Shown: piece by piece, positions 24,500-33,822 of the stretch
Position numbering within the stretch: position 1 is the stretch's first letter
Layout of the letters: the number at the start of each line of letters is the position of its first letter
From: Mycobacterium syngnathidarum
GTDB lineage: Bacteria > Actinomycetota > Actinomycetes > Mycobacteriales > Mycobacteriaceae
DNA length: 64,000 nt
Direction: 5' to 3'
Assembly: GCF_001942625.1 (NCBI RefSeq)
Contig: NZ_MLCL01000032.1
Span: forward strand, 97,465-161,464
The notes under the pieces: generated by a model
Databases searched by the model: none
Told to the model about the DNA's origin: nothing
Seen by the model: the letters and a program-made list of their open reading frames with translations, nothing else
Position numbers and translations under genes: made by a program

Positions 24500-25273
24500 T
24501 CAGGACGGTCGTAGTACCAGCACCAGATTGCTCACCAGGAACTCCCGCAACCCCGGCACCGCCGTCATCCACCAGGCCCATCGTGGGTGGTAGCGCGGAA
24601 AAGCCGCGATCAGCGCGCCGGTGGCGGCGGCCCACTGCAGACCGTCGGCGGCCGACACCGCGAACAACGACGAGCCGTAGTCGTTCTTCGGTCGGTGGCC
24701 GTGTTTGCGGGTGTAGCGCTCGGCCGCCTGGGCTCCGCCCAGATAGTGCGTCAGCCCCATTTCATGGCCGCCGAACGGACCCAGCCACACCGTGTAGGAC
24801 AACACCGCCAGCCCACCCGGCTTCGTGACCCGCAACATCTCGTTGCCCAACCGCCACGGGTGCGGCACATGCTCGGCGACATTGGAGGAGAGGCAGATGT
24901 CGACGCTGTCGTCGGCGAACGGCAGTGCCATCCCGGAGGCCCGCACGAACGTGCCTTCTGTCGTGTCCGCAGCTGGTCCCGCGTGCATTTCGCGCGGATC
25001 CGGCTCCACTCCGATGTAGCGCAGGCCGGCGTGATCGAACGCCGACGCGAAGTAGCCGGGCCCGCCGCCGACGTCGAGCACGGTGCGGCCGGCAGGGGAT
25101 TCACCGGTGGCGCCCGTCCACAAGTCCGTGGTCATCGCGACGGTATCGGTGGCCAGCGCGCCGTAGAACCGGGCGGGTTGGCTCTGCTCGAACCGGAATT
25201 GCGCGAGTAGCCGCACCGACCGGTTCAAGGTGGCCCGGCGGGCGAAGCGCGCCGAGATGTCGCTGGGCTGCAC
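24500..25273 (-). CDS. SAM-dependent methyltransferase (Rv0224c-like)
   Basis: Class I methyltransferase of 257 residues. Motif I is LDVGGGPGYF (about residues 67-76), followed by the acidic residue in YIGVEPD that binds the ribose; motif IV-like text is DICLSSNVAEHVPHP. The start is a GTG at 25273, 33 bases from the divergent glycosyltransferase, so both share a short promoter region. The acceptor is unknown; the order with the glycosyltransferase and the two membrane proteins points to envelope glycolipid synthesis. Confidence 0.9.
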   Translation of the reverse strand: MQPSDISARFARRATLNRSVRLLAQFRFEQSQPARFYGALATDTVAMTTDLWTGATGESPAGRTVLDVGGGPGYFASAFDHAGLRYIGVEPDPREMHAGPAADTTEGTFVRASGMALPFADDSVDICLSSNVAEHVPHPWRLGNEMLRVTKPGGLAVLSYTVWLGPFGGHEMGLTHYLGGAQAAERYTRKHGHRPKNDYGSSLFAVSAADGLQWAAATGALIAAFPRYHPRWAWWMTAVPGLREFLVSNLVLVLRPS

Positions 25274-25306
25274 CCGCTCAACCTACTGACCGGTACCCTC
25301 AACACG

Positions 25307-26476
25307 ATGTCTGCCCGTCCCGACCCACGCTTGCGGAGCGTCCTGCTGCTCTGCTGGCGCGATACGGGGCATCCGCAGGGCGGCGGCAGCGAGGCATATC
25401 TGCAACGGATCGGTGCGTGCCTGGCCGATGACGGCGTCGACGTCACGCTGCGCACCGCGCGGTACCCGGGCGCGGCGCGGCGCGAGGTGGTCGACGGCGT
25501 CAAGATCAACAGAGCCGGCGGTCCCTACAGCGTCTACATCTGGGCCGGGTTGGCCATGGTGGCCGCCCGCGTCGGCCTCGGGCCGCTGCGCAGGGTTCGG
25601 CCCGACGTCGTCGTCGACACCCAGAACGGGCTGCCCTTCCTGGCTCGGCTCGCGTTCGGCCGGCGGGTCGCGGTGCTCGTGCATCACTGTCACCGCGAAC
25701 TGTGGCCGGTGGCCGGCCCGATGAAGGGCCGGATCGGCTGGTTCGTCGAGTCGAAACTCTCGCCGCGACTGCACCGTCGCAACCAGTACGTCACCGTGTC
25801 ACTGCCCTCGGCCCGCGACCTGAATGAACTCGGGGTCGATTCCGGCCGGATCGCAGTGGTGCGCAACGGCCTTGACGAGGCCCCGGGCCCCACGCTGGAA
25901 CTGCCCCGCTCGACCAGCCCGCGGCTGGTGGTGTTGTCGCGGCTGGTGCCGCACAAGCAGATCGAAGATGCGTTGGAAGCGGTCGCCGCACTGCGTGCGG
26001 AAGTGCCCGGGCTGCACCTGGACATTCTCGGCGGTGGTTGGTGGCAGCGGCGGCTGGTCGAGCACGCCGAACTGCTCGGCATCTCCGATTCGGTGACGTT
26101 CCACGGTCATGTCGACGAAGAAACCAAACACCGTGTGCTGCAGCAGAGTTGGGTCCATGTCCTGCCCTCGCGCAAAGAAGGCTGGGGGCTCGCTGTCACC
26201 GAGGCCGCCCAACACGGGGTGCCGACCATCGGCTACCGCGCCTCCGGCGGGCTGACCGACTCGATCGTCGACGGGGTCACCGGTCTGCTGGTCGAGGACC
26301 GTGAGGGCCTGGTCGCGGGGATCCGCCAGCTGCTGAGCGATCCGGTGATGCGAGTGCAGCTGGGGAGCAAGGCGCAGACCCGCAGCGACGAGTTCTCTTG
26401 GCGGCTCAGCGCGGATGCGATGCGCACCGTGCTGGGGTCCGTATACGAGCGGCAGTACGTCAGTGGGTTGGTCTAG
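25307..26476 (+). CDS. GT4-family glycosyltransferase (Rv0225-like)
   Basis: GT-B fold glycosyltransferase, 389 residues. The N-terminal HPQGGGSEAYLQ loop and the C-terminal donor-site E-x7-E (SRKEGWGLAVTEAAQHG) are those of GT4 enzymes that use nucleotide-activated sugars with retention. No signal peptide or membrane anchor is visible, so it acts on the cytoplasmic side. It is divergent from the methyltransferase and is followed by a large inverted repeat before convergent membrane protein genes. Confidence 0.92.
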   Translation: MSARPDPRLRSVLLLCWRDTGHPQGGGSEAYLQRIGACLADDGVDVTLRTARYPGAARREVVDGVKINRAGGPYSVYIWAGLAMVAARVGLGPLRRVRPDVVVDTQNGLPFLARLAFGRRVAVLVHHCHRELWPVAGPMKGRIGWFVESKLSPRLHRRNQYVTVSLPSARDLNELGVDSGRIAVVRNGLDEAPGPTLELPRSTSPRLVVLSRLVPHKQIEDALEAVAALRAEVPGLHLDILGGGWWQRRLVEHAELLGISDSVTFHGHVDEETKHRVLQQSWVHVLPSRKEGWGLAVTEAAQHGVPTIGYRASGGLTDSIVDGVTGLLVEDREGLVAGIRQLLSDPVMRVQLGSKAQTRSDEFSWRLSADAMRTVLGSVYERQYVSGLV

Positions 26477-26541
26477 TCCGCCAGGGGTCGAGCGGGCGCC
26501 GCTGGTCACGCGAATCGCAGTTTTCGACGTGATGTCGATGT

Positions 26542-26636
26542 GCCCGGCTGTCAGCGACTTTCCAGCGACAATTGCCACACGGGCATCGCTGGCCTCATCA
26601 AACCCATTGTCGCTGAAAAGTCGCGCGCAGCCGGGC
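26542..26636. terminator. Large imperfect inverted repeat between convergent genes
   Basis: A left arm of about 31 bases (26542-26572, starting GCCCGGCTGTCAGCGACTTT) pairs with 26606-26636 with only a few mismatches, around a 33-base loop. It sits between the glycosyltransferase stop and the convergent membrane protein stop and probably ends transcription from both sides. The sequence differs from the GCGAGC-type hairpins. Confidence 0.6.
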
Positions 26637-26703
26637 AACTAGGCACCTGCTTCCGCGCCGCGACACGCAGAACCGCCACGCACGACACCCCGATCCGCCG
26701 AGG

Positions 26704-28413
26704 CTAACCGCGCCGGCCTGATCGTCCATGTGCTCGCCAGAAGCTCACAGCCATCCCGAGCGCCCCGCCGGCCAGCACTCCCAGCCACACCCCATGCGCG
26801 GCGATCATCACGCCTCGGTGAGGCGAGGCCGGGTGATCGCCGCCAATCCGGTACACGGCGACGTCGCCATCCCGGTAGGCCACCGGAAGGTCCAATTCGG
26901 CCGGCACACCGTTGGTTTCGACCACCAACCAGCCGACACCGGCGTCGGCCATGGTTGGGCGGTCGGCGCCCGAGCGCAGTAGATCCTGAACCGCGCGAGC
27001 CCGCCTCCCCTCCCCGGGCACCAGCTGACCGCCGATCACCAGATCGCCGGTCGACAGCACCTCGGCGCGCAGCCACCGGGGCAGCGGATCGAGTACCGGC
27101 GCGGTACCCGACCAGTAGAACAACCGCATGCTGTCCGGTGGCAGCACCACCACCGGCCGGGGATCGGCGTTGATCGTCGCTGTCGCGGCGGCCCACCCGG
27201 TCGGATACTGCACTGCGCGCATCTGATTGCCCACGCCCCAGGCCAAGTCGGGCAGTACCGCGATCAGCGCAGCACAGCCCACCGCAGCCGAAGCGGCCGA
27301 TGGCACCCGCAGCCGGCGCAACGTGTCGGGTGCGGCAGCGGCAGCCAGCACGTAGCCTGGCATCGCCAGGGCCACCCACTTCTGCCCGTCACGCACCACG
27401 CCGAGGCCGGGCGCGGTCCGGATGGTCGCTTCGACAAATGCGAGCCCAGGGGTGGTGGCCATGGCCGCCGGGATCACCACCGCCACCGCGGCCAGGAGCA
27501 GCAGCGGGGCCGCCGTGCGGTTACGCAGCACGACCGGCAGGCCGAGCGCCACGATGATGATCAGCACCGCCGTCGCGACCAATGCGAAAAGCGTTGTGCG
27601 TGAGTCGGGTACCGCATCGCCATTCCAGATACCGGCCAAGCCGGCCAGGCTGCCCAGGGTGCTAAGACCCGGCTCGGCCCTGGCCGCGAATGCGTGGACC
27701 CCGGCCGCCGACGCCGGGGATGACACCGTGCCCCCGACGGCCGCGGCCACCAGCCACGGCATCGCGGCAAGTGCGGCCGCCCCTAATGCCAGGGCACCGA
27801 CCCGCAGTCGCCCCCATCCGGTGCCGGGGACGGCGAGGCAGACCAGCGCGATGGTGGCGGCCAGCATCAGGCCTGTCGGCGTCAAGCCGGCCAGGGCGAT
27901 CCAGAACATCAGACCCCACACCGCCCCGAGGCGCGAACCGTTTTGTCCTCCTCGCGTGCGGGGGTCCGCCCGCAGCCGCAGCACACCCGCCGCCACCCAG
28001 GGCAGGCAGCCGTAGCCGACCAGCAGGCTCCAGTGACCCTGCAACAACCGTTCGGCCACATATGGATTCCAGACGGCCAGCGTTGCCGCGAGAAACTGGC
28101 CGGGCAAACCGCAGCCCAGCACGGCCGAGGCGAGCCGGGCCGCACCCCAGCCCGCCAGCCACAACCCCGCCACCAACAGGACCTTGACCACGATCCCGCC
28201 GTCGATGACGGCCGAGGTCACCGCGACAAAGAAATCCTGCGGCAGTGCCCGGGGTGCGGCCTCGGTCAGCCCGAGCGCCGCGTCCGACAGGTACGACCGC
28301 GGGGTCGAGACGGCGTCGCGCAAAAGCAGGTAACCGGGCCCCAGTAGGGGCCCGGTTACCAGTAAGGACAGCGCCAGCGCATAGGCCGGCAGCAGGGCGG
28401 AGCGCAGGCGCAG
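26704..28413 (-). CDS. Polytopic membrane protein (Rv0226c-like), start uncertain
   Basis: Integral membrane protein of about 569 residues with some twelve hydrophobic segments, beginning LRSALLPAYALALSLLVTG. By position it corresponds to Rv0226c, an envelope membrane protein of unknown function next to the DUF3068 gene. The frame contains no ATG, GTG or TTG between a codon at 28647, deep inside the upstream gene, and a TTG beyond the first membrane segment. I placed the start at a CTG near the overlap with the upstream stop. A rare start codon or a small sequence error is likely. Confidence 0.75.
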   Translation of the reverse strand: MRLRSALLPAYALALSLLVTGPLLGPGYLLLRDAVSTPRSYLSDAALGLTEAAPRALPQDFFVAVTSAVIDGGIVVKVLLVAGLWLAGWGAARLASAVLGCGLPGQFLAATLAVWNPYVAERLLQGHWSLLVGYGCLPWVAAGVLRLRADPRTRGGQNGSRLGAVWGLMFWIALAGLTPTGLMLAATIALVCLAVPGTGWGRLRVGALALGAAALAAMPWLVAAAVGGTVSSPASAAGVHAFAARAEPGLSTLGSLAGLAGIWNGDAVPDSRTTLFALVATAVLIIIVALGLPVVLRNRTAAPLLLLAAVAVVIPAAMATTPGLAFVEATIRTAPGLGVVRDGQKWVALAMPGYVLAAAAAPDTLRRLRVPSAASAAVGCAALIAVLPDLAWGVGNQMRAVQYPTGWAAATATINADPRPVVVLPPDSMRLFYWSGTAPVLDPLPRWLRAEVLSTGDLVIGGQLVPGEGRRARAVQDLLRSGADRPTMADAGVGWLVVETNGVPAELDLPVAYRDGDVAVYRIGGDHPASPHRGVMIAAHGVWLGVLAGGALGMAVSFWRAHGRSGRRG

Positions 28414-28415
28414 AT

Positions 28416-29606
28416 CTACCGGTCCGGTGGTAGGTCGGACGGCCGTTGTGCGGGCAGCTTCTCGGTCTTGGCCTCCGCACCCGGCACCTGGAAGCCCTGG
28501 GTGTTGAAGAATCCGTGATCGGCGGTGTCGAGGCCGGGATCGATCAGGGTCGACTCGGCGCGCAGCGCGAACGAACCGACGACGGCGCCACCGACCAGCG
28601 CCAGCAGGCCCAGTGCGGCGAACGTGATCGGCAGGACCCGGGTCCACAGGGACACCCGGTCACGCTCATCCTGAGCGGCCGCGACCTGGGACTCGACCGT
28701 TTCCTCGTTGTAGGTGACCTTGTAGTCGACGTAGGTCACCTCGGGCTTGAGCGCGTCCCGCGCGTAGTACTGGTAGCCGTGATCCTGCGCCTTGACGATG
28801 GTGCCGGACACCGGATCGACCCAGAAGGTGCGCTGCGCGGCGTAGAAGCGGTCCATCGTGATCCGCTCGTCGGGTTCACCGGGCACTCCCCACATCGCGG
28901 CCGTGGCGGTAACCGAACTGTCTGCGTCGTCCTCGTACAGCGACGAGTACTTCACCGGCTCGGCCAGCTTGCCGTCGGAGTCGTAGCCGACATTCTGGAT
29001 GAACCGGTAGGTGGTGAGCCCGTTGACGTCTTCTTCACCGTCATAGTTGGCGTCGAACGCCTTCTGCGCGATCGGGTCGAAGAACGGGTAGGTCTTCTTC
29101 TCGGTGTCGAACGGGAACCGGTAGGTCAGGCCCTCGTGCGGCAGCGCGACGTTGGTCGGCGGCTTCTCGTCCTCGATGGCCCGCGGCTTCTGCAGTGCCC
29201 CGCCCGGGTTGTTGTCGCTCGACACGGCCAGCGCGGAGCTCCGGTTCATGGTGACGGTGTCCACCATCGCCAACAACAGGCCGGAGTCCTTCTGCCGGTC
29301 CGTGCGTCGCAGCGTGCTGCCCACCTGCAGCGTCACGACCTCGGCGTTGGACGGTGATTCCACGCTGACCTGCTGTTGAAGCGCGACCGGCACGTTGCGG
29401 TCGACGGAGAACTTCTCGGCCACCAGCGATTCCGGATCAAAAGCGGTCGCGGTGCCATCGCTGACCAGGCTGGTATCCAGGTTGAGCGGGATCTTGGCGA
29501 TCTTGCCCTTGGTGTAGGTGGTCAGCAACAGTGCGGCGATGAGTAGGGCTGCACCCAGCCCCATCAGTCCGCATGCTGCGATACGCAGCGCCACTGCGCG
29601 GTTCAA
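28416..29606 (-). CDS. DUF3068 (PorA-family) membrane-anchored protein (Rv0227c-like)
   Basis: A 396-residue protein with an N-terminal membrane anchor (CGLMGLGAALLIAALLL), a large extracytoplasmic beta-rich domain of about 300 residues, and a second membrane segment near residue 335 (VLPITFAALGLLALVGGAVV). This is the DUF3068 layout; the family name PorA-like comes from database convention and does not prove a pore. It is first in a two-gene unit with the polytopic membrane protein. Matches Rv0227c by order. Confidence 0.88.
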   Translation of the reverse strand: MNRAVALRIAACGLMGLGAALLIAALLLTTYTKGKIAKIPLNLDTSLVSDGTATAFDPESLVAEKFSVDRNVPVALQQQVSVESPSNAEVVTLQVGSTLRRTDRQKDSGLLLAMVDTVTMNRSSALAVSSDNNPGGALQKPRAIEDEKPPTNVALPHEGLTYRFPFDTEKKTYPFFDPIAQKAFDANYDGEEDVNGLTTYRFIQNVGYDSDGKLAEPVKYSSLYEDDADSSVTATAAMWGVPGEPDERITMDRFYAAQRTFWVDPVSGTIVKAQDHGYQYYARDALKPEVTYVDYKVTYNEETVESQVAAAQDERDRVSLWTRVLPITFAALGLLALVGGAVVGSFALRAESTLIDPGLDTADHGFFNTQGFQVPGAEAKTEKLPAQRPSDLPPDR

Positions 29607-29761
29607 ACCGGGCCTCCTTCAGTGTGGGCCAACTCGTCGTGAGGCAAACCCGTTCGACCCTAACAGCACTATTTAAGGCCATTACTTACTCCGGTGGCAC
29701 TCCGCGGGTGCATTAACCCGCAGTTTTGGCGGGGTTGCCACAGCGCGGCACACTGGTCGCC

Positions 29762-30961
29762 GTGGCGACGGCAGCATCGGACGTCCAGAACGGTCCGGAG
29801 CAGGTCGGCGGAACGCGCAGCTTCCTGCCGGCCGTCGAAGGCATGCGCGCCTGCGCGGCCATGGGTGTGGTGCTCACCCACGTGGCTTTCCAGACCGGGC
29901 ACACCACCGGGGTGACCGGCCGATTCTTCGGCCGGTTCGACCTCGCGGTCGCGGTGTTCTTCGCGCTCTCGGGCTTCCTGCTCTGGCGGGGCCATGCCGC
30001 GGCCGCCCGGGGCCTGCGTCCTCGCCCCCGCACCGGTCACTACCTGCGCTCCCGCATCGTGCGCATCATGCCCGGTTATCTGGTGGCGGTCGTGGTGATC
30101 ATCCTGCTGCTGCCCGAGGCCAAGGCCGACGTGACGGTGTGGCTGGCGAACCTGACCCTGACCCAGATCTATGTGCCGCTGACGCTCACTGCGGGGCTCA
30201 CGCAGATGTGGAGCCTTTCGGTCGAGGTCAGTTTCTATCTGGCCTTGCCGGTGCTGGCGCTCTTGGCGCGGCGGCTGCCCGTGCGGGCCCGCATCGGCGT
30301 CATCATCGCCGTGGCGGCACTGAGTTTGTTGTGGGTGCGCATTCCGTTCGACGGCACTACCGGACTCAATCCGTGGAACTGGCCGCCGGCCTTCTTCTCG
30401 TGGTTCGCCGCGGGCATGGTGCTCGCCGAACTCACGGTGAGCCCATTCGGATGGGTGCACCGGCTGGCTCGGCGCCGCATCCTGATGGGTGTGATCGCCG
30501 CGGTGGCATTCGCGATCGCGGCCTCGCCGCTGGCCGGTCTGGAAGGGCTACGCCCGGGCTCGGTCGGCCAGGTGACGCTGAAGACCGCGATGGGTGCGAT
30601 CGTCGCGGGCGCGCTGCTGGCCCCGCTGGTCCTCGACCATCCCGACACCGGCCACCGGATTCTGGGCAACAAGGTGATGGTGACGCTGGGCCGTTGGTCC
30701 TACGGATTGTTCGTCTGGCATCTGGCCGCGTTGGCCATGGTGTTCCCGATGATCGGCGAGTTCTTGTTCAACGGGCAGATGCTCGTGGTGCTGATCCTGA
30801 CGCTGGTGTTCGGCTTCGCGCTGGCCGCGGTGAGCTATGCGCTGGTCGAATCCCCGTGCCGGGAGGCGTTGCGGCGGTGGGAGTACCGCAACGAGCGTCC
30901 GGTGCCGCCGCTGGACAGTTCGATCACCGACGAGCCGGAGCCTGCCCCAGCCGCGCGATGA
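29762..30961 (+). CDS. Acyltransferase 3 family membrane protein (Rv0228-like)
   Basis: Membrane O-acyltransferase of 399 residues with about ten hydrophobic segments. The family start motif RSFLPAVEGMRACAAMGVVLTH contains the Arg and His expected for the active site, and VAVFFALSGFLLWR follows. Members add acetyl or other acyl groups to surface sugars or lipids. I chose the GTG at 29762; a TTG 36 bases upstream is also in frame. The 3' end overlaps the convergent acyl-CoA synthetase gene by 38 bases. Confidence 0.88.
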   Translation: MATAASDVQNGPEQVGGTRSFLPAVEGMRACAAMGVVLTHVAFQTGHTTGVTGRFFGRFDLAVAVFFALSGFLLWRGHAAAARGLRPRPRTGHYLRSRIVRIMPGYLVAVVVIILLLPEAKADVTVWLANLTLTQIYVPLTLTAGLTQMWSLSVEVSFYLALPVLALLARRLPVRARIGVIIAVAALSLLWVRIPFDGTTGLNPWNWPPAFFSWFAAGMVLAELTVSPFGWVHRLARRRILMGVIAAVAFAIAASPLAGLEGLRPGSVGQVTLKTAMGAIVAGALLAPLVLDHPDTGHRILGNKVMVTLGRWSYGLFVWHLAALAMVFPMIGEFLFNGQMLVVLILTLVFGFALAAVSYALVESPCREALRRWEYRNERPVPPLDSSITDEPEPAPAAR

Positions 30962-32408
30962 CCTCGTCGCGCACCGCGGTGCGGCGCGCCTTGCCGGCGT
31001 CGTCACGCAGCGGCGTGTCGGCGAACTCCACCCAGCTGGGCACCTTGTAGCCGGACAGGCGCTCGTGCAGAAAGTCCTGGACGGCCGCGGCGTCGAGGCC
31101 GGACCCGTCACACGTCTGCACCAAGGCGTATGGCACCTGACCCAGATCCTCGTGCGGTACACCGACCACCAGACAGGACAACACGTCCGGATGGTCGGCC
31201 AGCGCGGCTTCGATCTCGGCCGGGTAGACGTTCTTCCCGCCCACGGTGAACATGTCGACGCGCCGGTCGTTGAGGTAGAAGAACCGCTCGTCCCCGTCGT
31301 CGACGTAATACCCGAGATCTCCGAGGGAGTCCCAGCCGTCGCGACTCTTGGCCGTGCTGCCCACATAACGGTAAGTGGGCGCACTGCCGGGACCGGGCCG
31401 CATGTAGATCTCACCGGTCACGCCAGGGGGACATTCGGCTCCGTCGTCGTCGAGCACCTTCATCTCACCGGCCACCACCACGCCGACCGAACCCGGATGT
31501 CGCAGCCACTGCTCACCGGAGATGAAGGTCAGGGCCTGCAGTTCGGTACCGCCGTAGAGCTCCCACAGCGCATCTGGGCCGACCAGGTCGATCCACGCCT
31601 GTTTGACCGCGGGCGGGCAGGGTGCGCCGACGTGCCAGAAGCGTCGAATGCTGGACAGGTCATAGGCTTTCGGGTCGGCCCGGTAGACCGGCAGCAGGCG
31701 CTGCATGATGGTCGGCACCGTGGTCAGGAACGTCACGCGGTGTTCGGTGACCAGCCGCAGGAACTCCACCGGGTCGAAACGGGGCATCAACACCAGGTGG
31801 TGGCCTTGCAGCAGGGCGATGGCGAAGGTGGTGAAACCGGTGTTGTGGCTCATCGGCACCGACATCAGCGTGACGTCTCCGGGCTGGGCGCCCAGCGGAA
31901 CGCCGATCAGGGCGGGCACCCGGCTGTCGCCGCCCGCCTCGATCAGCTTCGGGCGGCCGGTGCTGCCGCCCGAGGCCATCGACTTCCACGTCGGCGAGAC
32001 CGCCTCGGGCAGTGGCGCGTCGGACAGTCCGGCGTCAGGGGTGAAACCGGCTGGAACCCAGGGTGTTTCACCGGCGTCGCGGCCGACCACCAGGGCCCGG
32101 GGACGTAACGCCAGGATCCCGGCGAACTCGGCGTCCGGCAACCGGGGTGACAACGGCTGCGGCACCGCGCCAAGCTTCCACGTGGCCAGGACCGCCTGCA
32201 CCCATTCGATCGAATTGGGCAAATTGATGGTGATGTAATCACCTTGCCGCACACCGCGTTCGGCGTAGGCACGGGCCAGTCGATTGGCGGAGCGCTCCAG
32301 TTCGGCCCGGGTGAGCGTGACGTCCCCGCAGGTTACCGCGGGCCGGTCGGGATCAGCCGCGACCAGTTGGCTGACGGCGGTCGGGATGGTCGGGAAGGCG
32401 TCGGTCAT
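30924..32408 (-). CDS. Acyl-CoA synthetase / AMP-dependent ligase
   Basis: AMP-forming ligase, 494 residues. The P-loop is a variant (MASGGSTGRPKLI) found in bile-acid-CoA-ligase-like members; other landmarks are ELYGGTEL and the C-terminal NDRRVDMFTVGGKNVYP and AGKARRTAVRDE. The substrate should be a carboxylic acid, possibly a polycyclic or branched one given the P-loop type. The start lies one base from the php stop, so the two are co-transcribed. Confidence 0.9.
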   Translation of the reverse strand: MTDAFPTIPTAVSQLVAADPDRPAVTCGDVTLTRAELERSANRLARAYAERGVRQGDYITINLPNSIEWVQAVLATWKLGAVPQPLSPRLPDAEFAGILALRPRALVVGRDAGETPWVPAGFTPDAGLSDAPLPEAVSPTWKSMASGGSTGRPKLIEAGGDSRVPALIGVPLGAQPGDVTLMSVPMSHNTGFTTFAIALLQGHHLVLMPRFDPVEFLRLVTEHRVTFLTTVPTIMQRLLPVYRADPKAYDLSSIRRFWHVGAPCPPAVKQAWIDLVGPDALWELYGGTELQALTFISGEQWLRHPGSVGVVVAGEMKVLDDDGAECPPGVTGEIYMRPGPGSAPTYRYVGSTAKSRDGWDSLGDLGYYVDDGDERFFYLNDRRVDMFTVGGKNVYPAEIEAALADHPDVLSCLVVGVPHEDLGQVPYALVQTCDGSGLDAAAVQDFLHERLSGYKVPSWVEFADTPLRDDAGKARRTAVRDEVIARLGQAPARR

Positions 32409-32409
32409 C

Positions 32410-33381
32410 TCAGTACCCGCCCTTGCGCTCGAAGATTCGTCGCGGATTGTCCACCAGCATCGTGGTGATCTGCTGCTCGGTCACCCCGCGCTCACGCAAG
32501 GCGGGCAGCACGTCGTTGTGGATGTGCAGGTAATGGCTGTTCGGAAGGGCCTGCGCGGTGAGCTCGTCAGGCAACGCGTCGAAGTAGCACCAGGTGTCGT
32601 GCGAGAGCACCATCTTTCCGGCGTGGCCGCGCGCGCACATGGTTGCGACGGTCGCGACCCGTTCCTCGAACGGGAGAAAGACGTCGACGCCGAAGCGGTC
32701 CATGCCGATGTAGGAACCGTTGGCGATCAACTCCTCGAGGTAGCCGATGTCGGTGGTGTCGCCGCAGTGGCCGATGATCACCCGGGACAGGTCCACGCCT
32801 TCCTCGGCGAAGATGCGCTGCTGTTCGAGGCCGCGCCGGCTGGCCGCGTGGGTGTGGGTGGAGATCGGCACCCCGGTCTGCCGGTGGGCCTGGGCGACGG
32901 CCCGCAGGACTCGCTCGACGCCCGGGGTGACGCCGGGTTCGTCGGTGGCGCACTTGAGGATTGCGGCTTTGATGCCGGTGTCGGCGATGCCGTGATCGAT
33001 GTCGCGGACGAACATCTCGGTCATGGGGTCCGGATGTCCGTTTTTGGGCGCGTTGAAGTGGAAGGTCAGCGGCAGATCGTTATAGGTGTAGAAGCCGGTG
33101 GCGGCGACGATGTTGAGCTCAGTGGCCGCGGCGATCCGGGCGATGCGCGGAATGTAGCGGCCCAGTCCGACCACGGTGAGGTCGACGATGGTGTCGATGC
33201 CGCGGGACTTGAGTTCGGTGAGCCGTGCGATCGCATCGGCCTCCCGGCTGGCCTCGTCACCCCAGGACTCGGGGTAGTTCTGGGCCATCTCGCTGCTCAT
33301 GATGAAGACGTGCTCGTGCATGAGCGTGACGCCGAGGTCGGCGATATCGATGGCTCCGTGGGCGGTGTTGACTGTCGGCAC
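32410..33381 (-). CDS. php: Phosphotriesterase-like lactonase
   Basis: Binuclear-metal TIM-barrel enzyme, 323 residues, matching Php (Rv0230c) in order and length. Metal ligands are visible: HxH in LMHEHVF, the carbamylated lysine in AAILKCATDE, histidines in ISTHTHA and IIGHCGD, and the Asp in LSHDTWC. Members of the phosphotriesterase-like lactonase group hydrolyse lactones, with weak activity on organophosphates. The GTG at 33381 gives the normal N-terminus. It is upstream of an acyl-CoA synthetase and downstream of a PPOX gene. Confidence 0.94.
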   Translation of the reverse strand: MPTVNTAHGAIDIADLGVTLMHEHVFIMSSEMAQNYPESWGDEASREADAIARLTELKSRGIDTIVDLTVVGLGRYIPRIARIAAATELNIVAATGFYTYNDLPLTFHFNAPKNGHPDPMTEMFVRDIDHGIADTGIKAAILKCATDEPGVTPGVERVLRAVAQAHRQTGVPISTHTHAASRRGLEQQRIFAEEGVDLSRVIIGHCGDTTDIGYLEELIANGSYIGMDRFGVDVFLPFEERVATVATMCARGHAGKMVLSHDTWCYFDALPDELTAQALPNSHYLHIHNDVLPALRERGVTEQQITTMLVDNPRRIFERKGGY

Positions 33382-33400
33382 GAGCCCGATGCTAGGTCGA

Positions 33401-33817
33401 TCAGCCCGTCGCGCGTGGGGATTCGGTCCAGTCGCGGGCGGTGGTGCCCGCGCCGTCGAGTCCCCAGCTGATGATGCGGCGCGGTGCGATGCGGATGATG
33501 TCGCCGGACAGTCCACCGTCGGTGCTGCCGGCTCCCCGTAATGGCGTTGCCGAACCTCGGATTTCGACTCCACGAGCGTCCGGTGGTTGTATCGACAGCA
33601 CGGTATCGACGATGAACGCCACCTGCGGGTTGCGAACGACGTTGCGCCACTTCTGCGTCGAGGCGAGGGCGTGGCCGACGATGTCGATGCCGTCCCCGTC
33701 GGGACTCAGATGGACCCCGACGGGGCGGATTTGCGGATCGCCCGTGCGGCCCACGGTGCACAGCCGTCCGATCGGTTGCTCGCGAAGGAAGGCCAGTTCG
33801 GCAGGGGTGAACGTCAT
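33401..33817 (-). CDS. PPOX-class F420-dependent oxidoreductase
   Basis: A small split-barrel protein of 138 residues of the pyridoxamine-phosphate-oxidase-like F420/FMN group. The start FTPAELAFLREQPIGRLCTVG and the central ASTQKWRNVVRNPQVAFIVD are typical. Mycobacteria use many such enzymes with F420 for redox chemistry on unknown substrates. It lies between a MarR gene (five bases downstream of that stop) and php, all on one strand, so it is likely under MarR control. Confidence 0.88.
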   Translation of the reverse strand: MTFTPAELAFLREQPIGRLCTVGRTGDPQIRPVGVHLSPDGDGIDIVGHALASTQKWRNVVRNPQVAFIVDTVLSIQPPDARGVEIRGSATPLRGAGSTDGGLSGDIIRIAPRRIISWGLDGAGTTARDWTESPRATG

Positions 33818-33822
33818 CGGGT

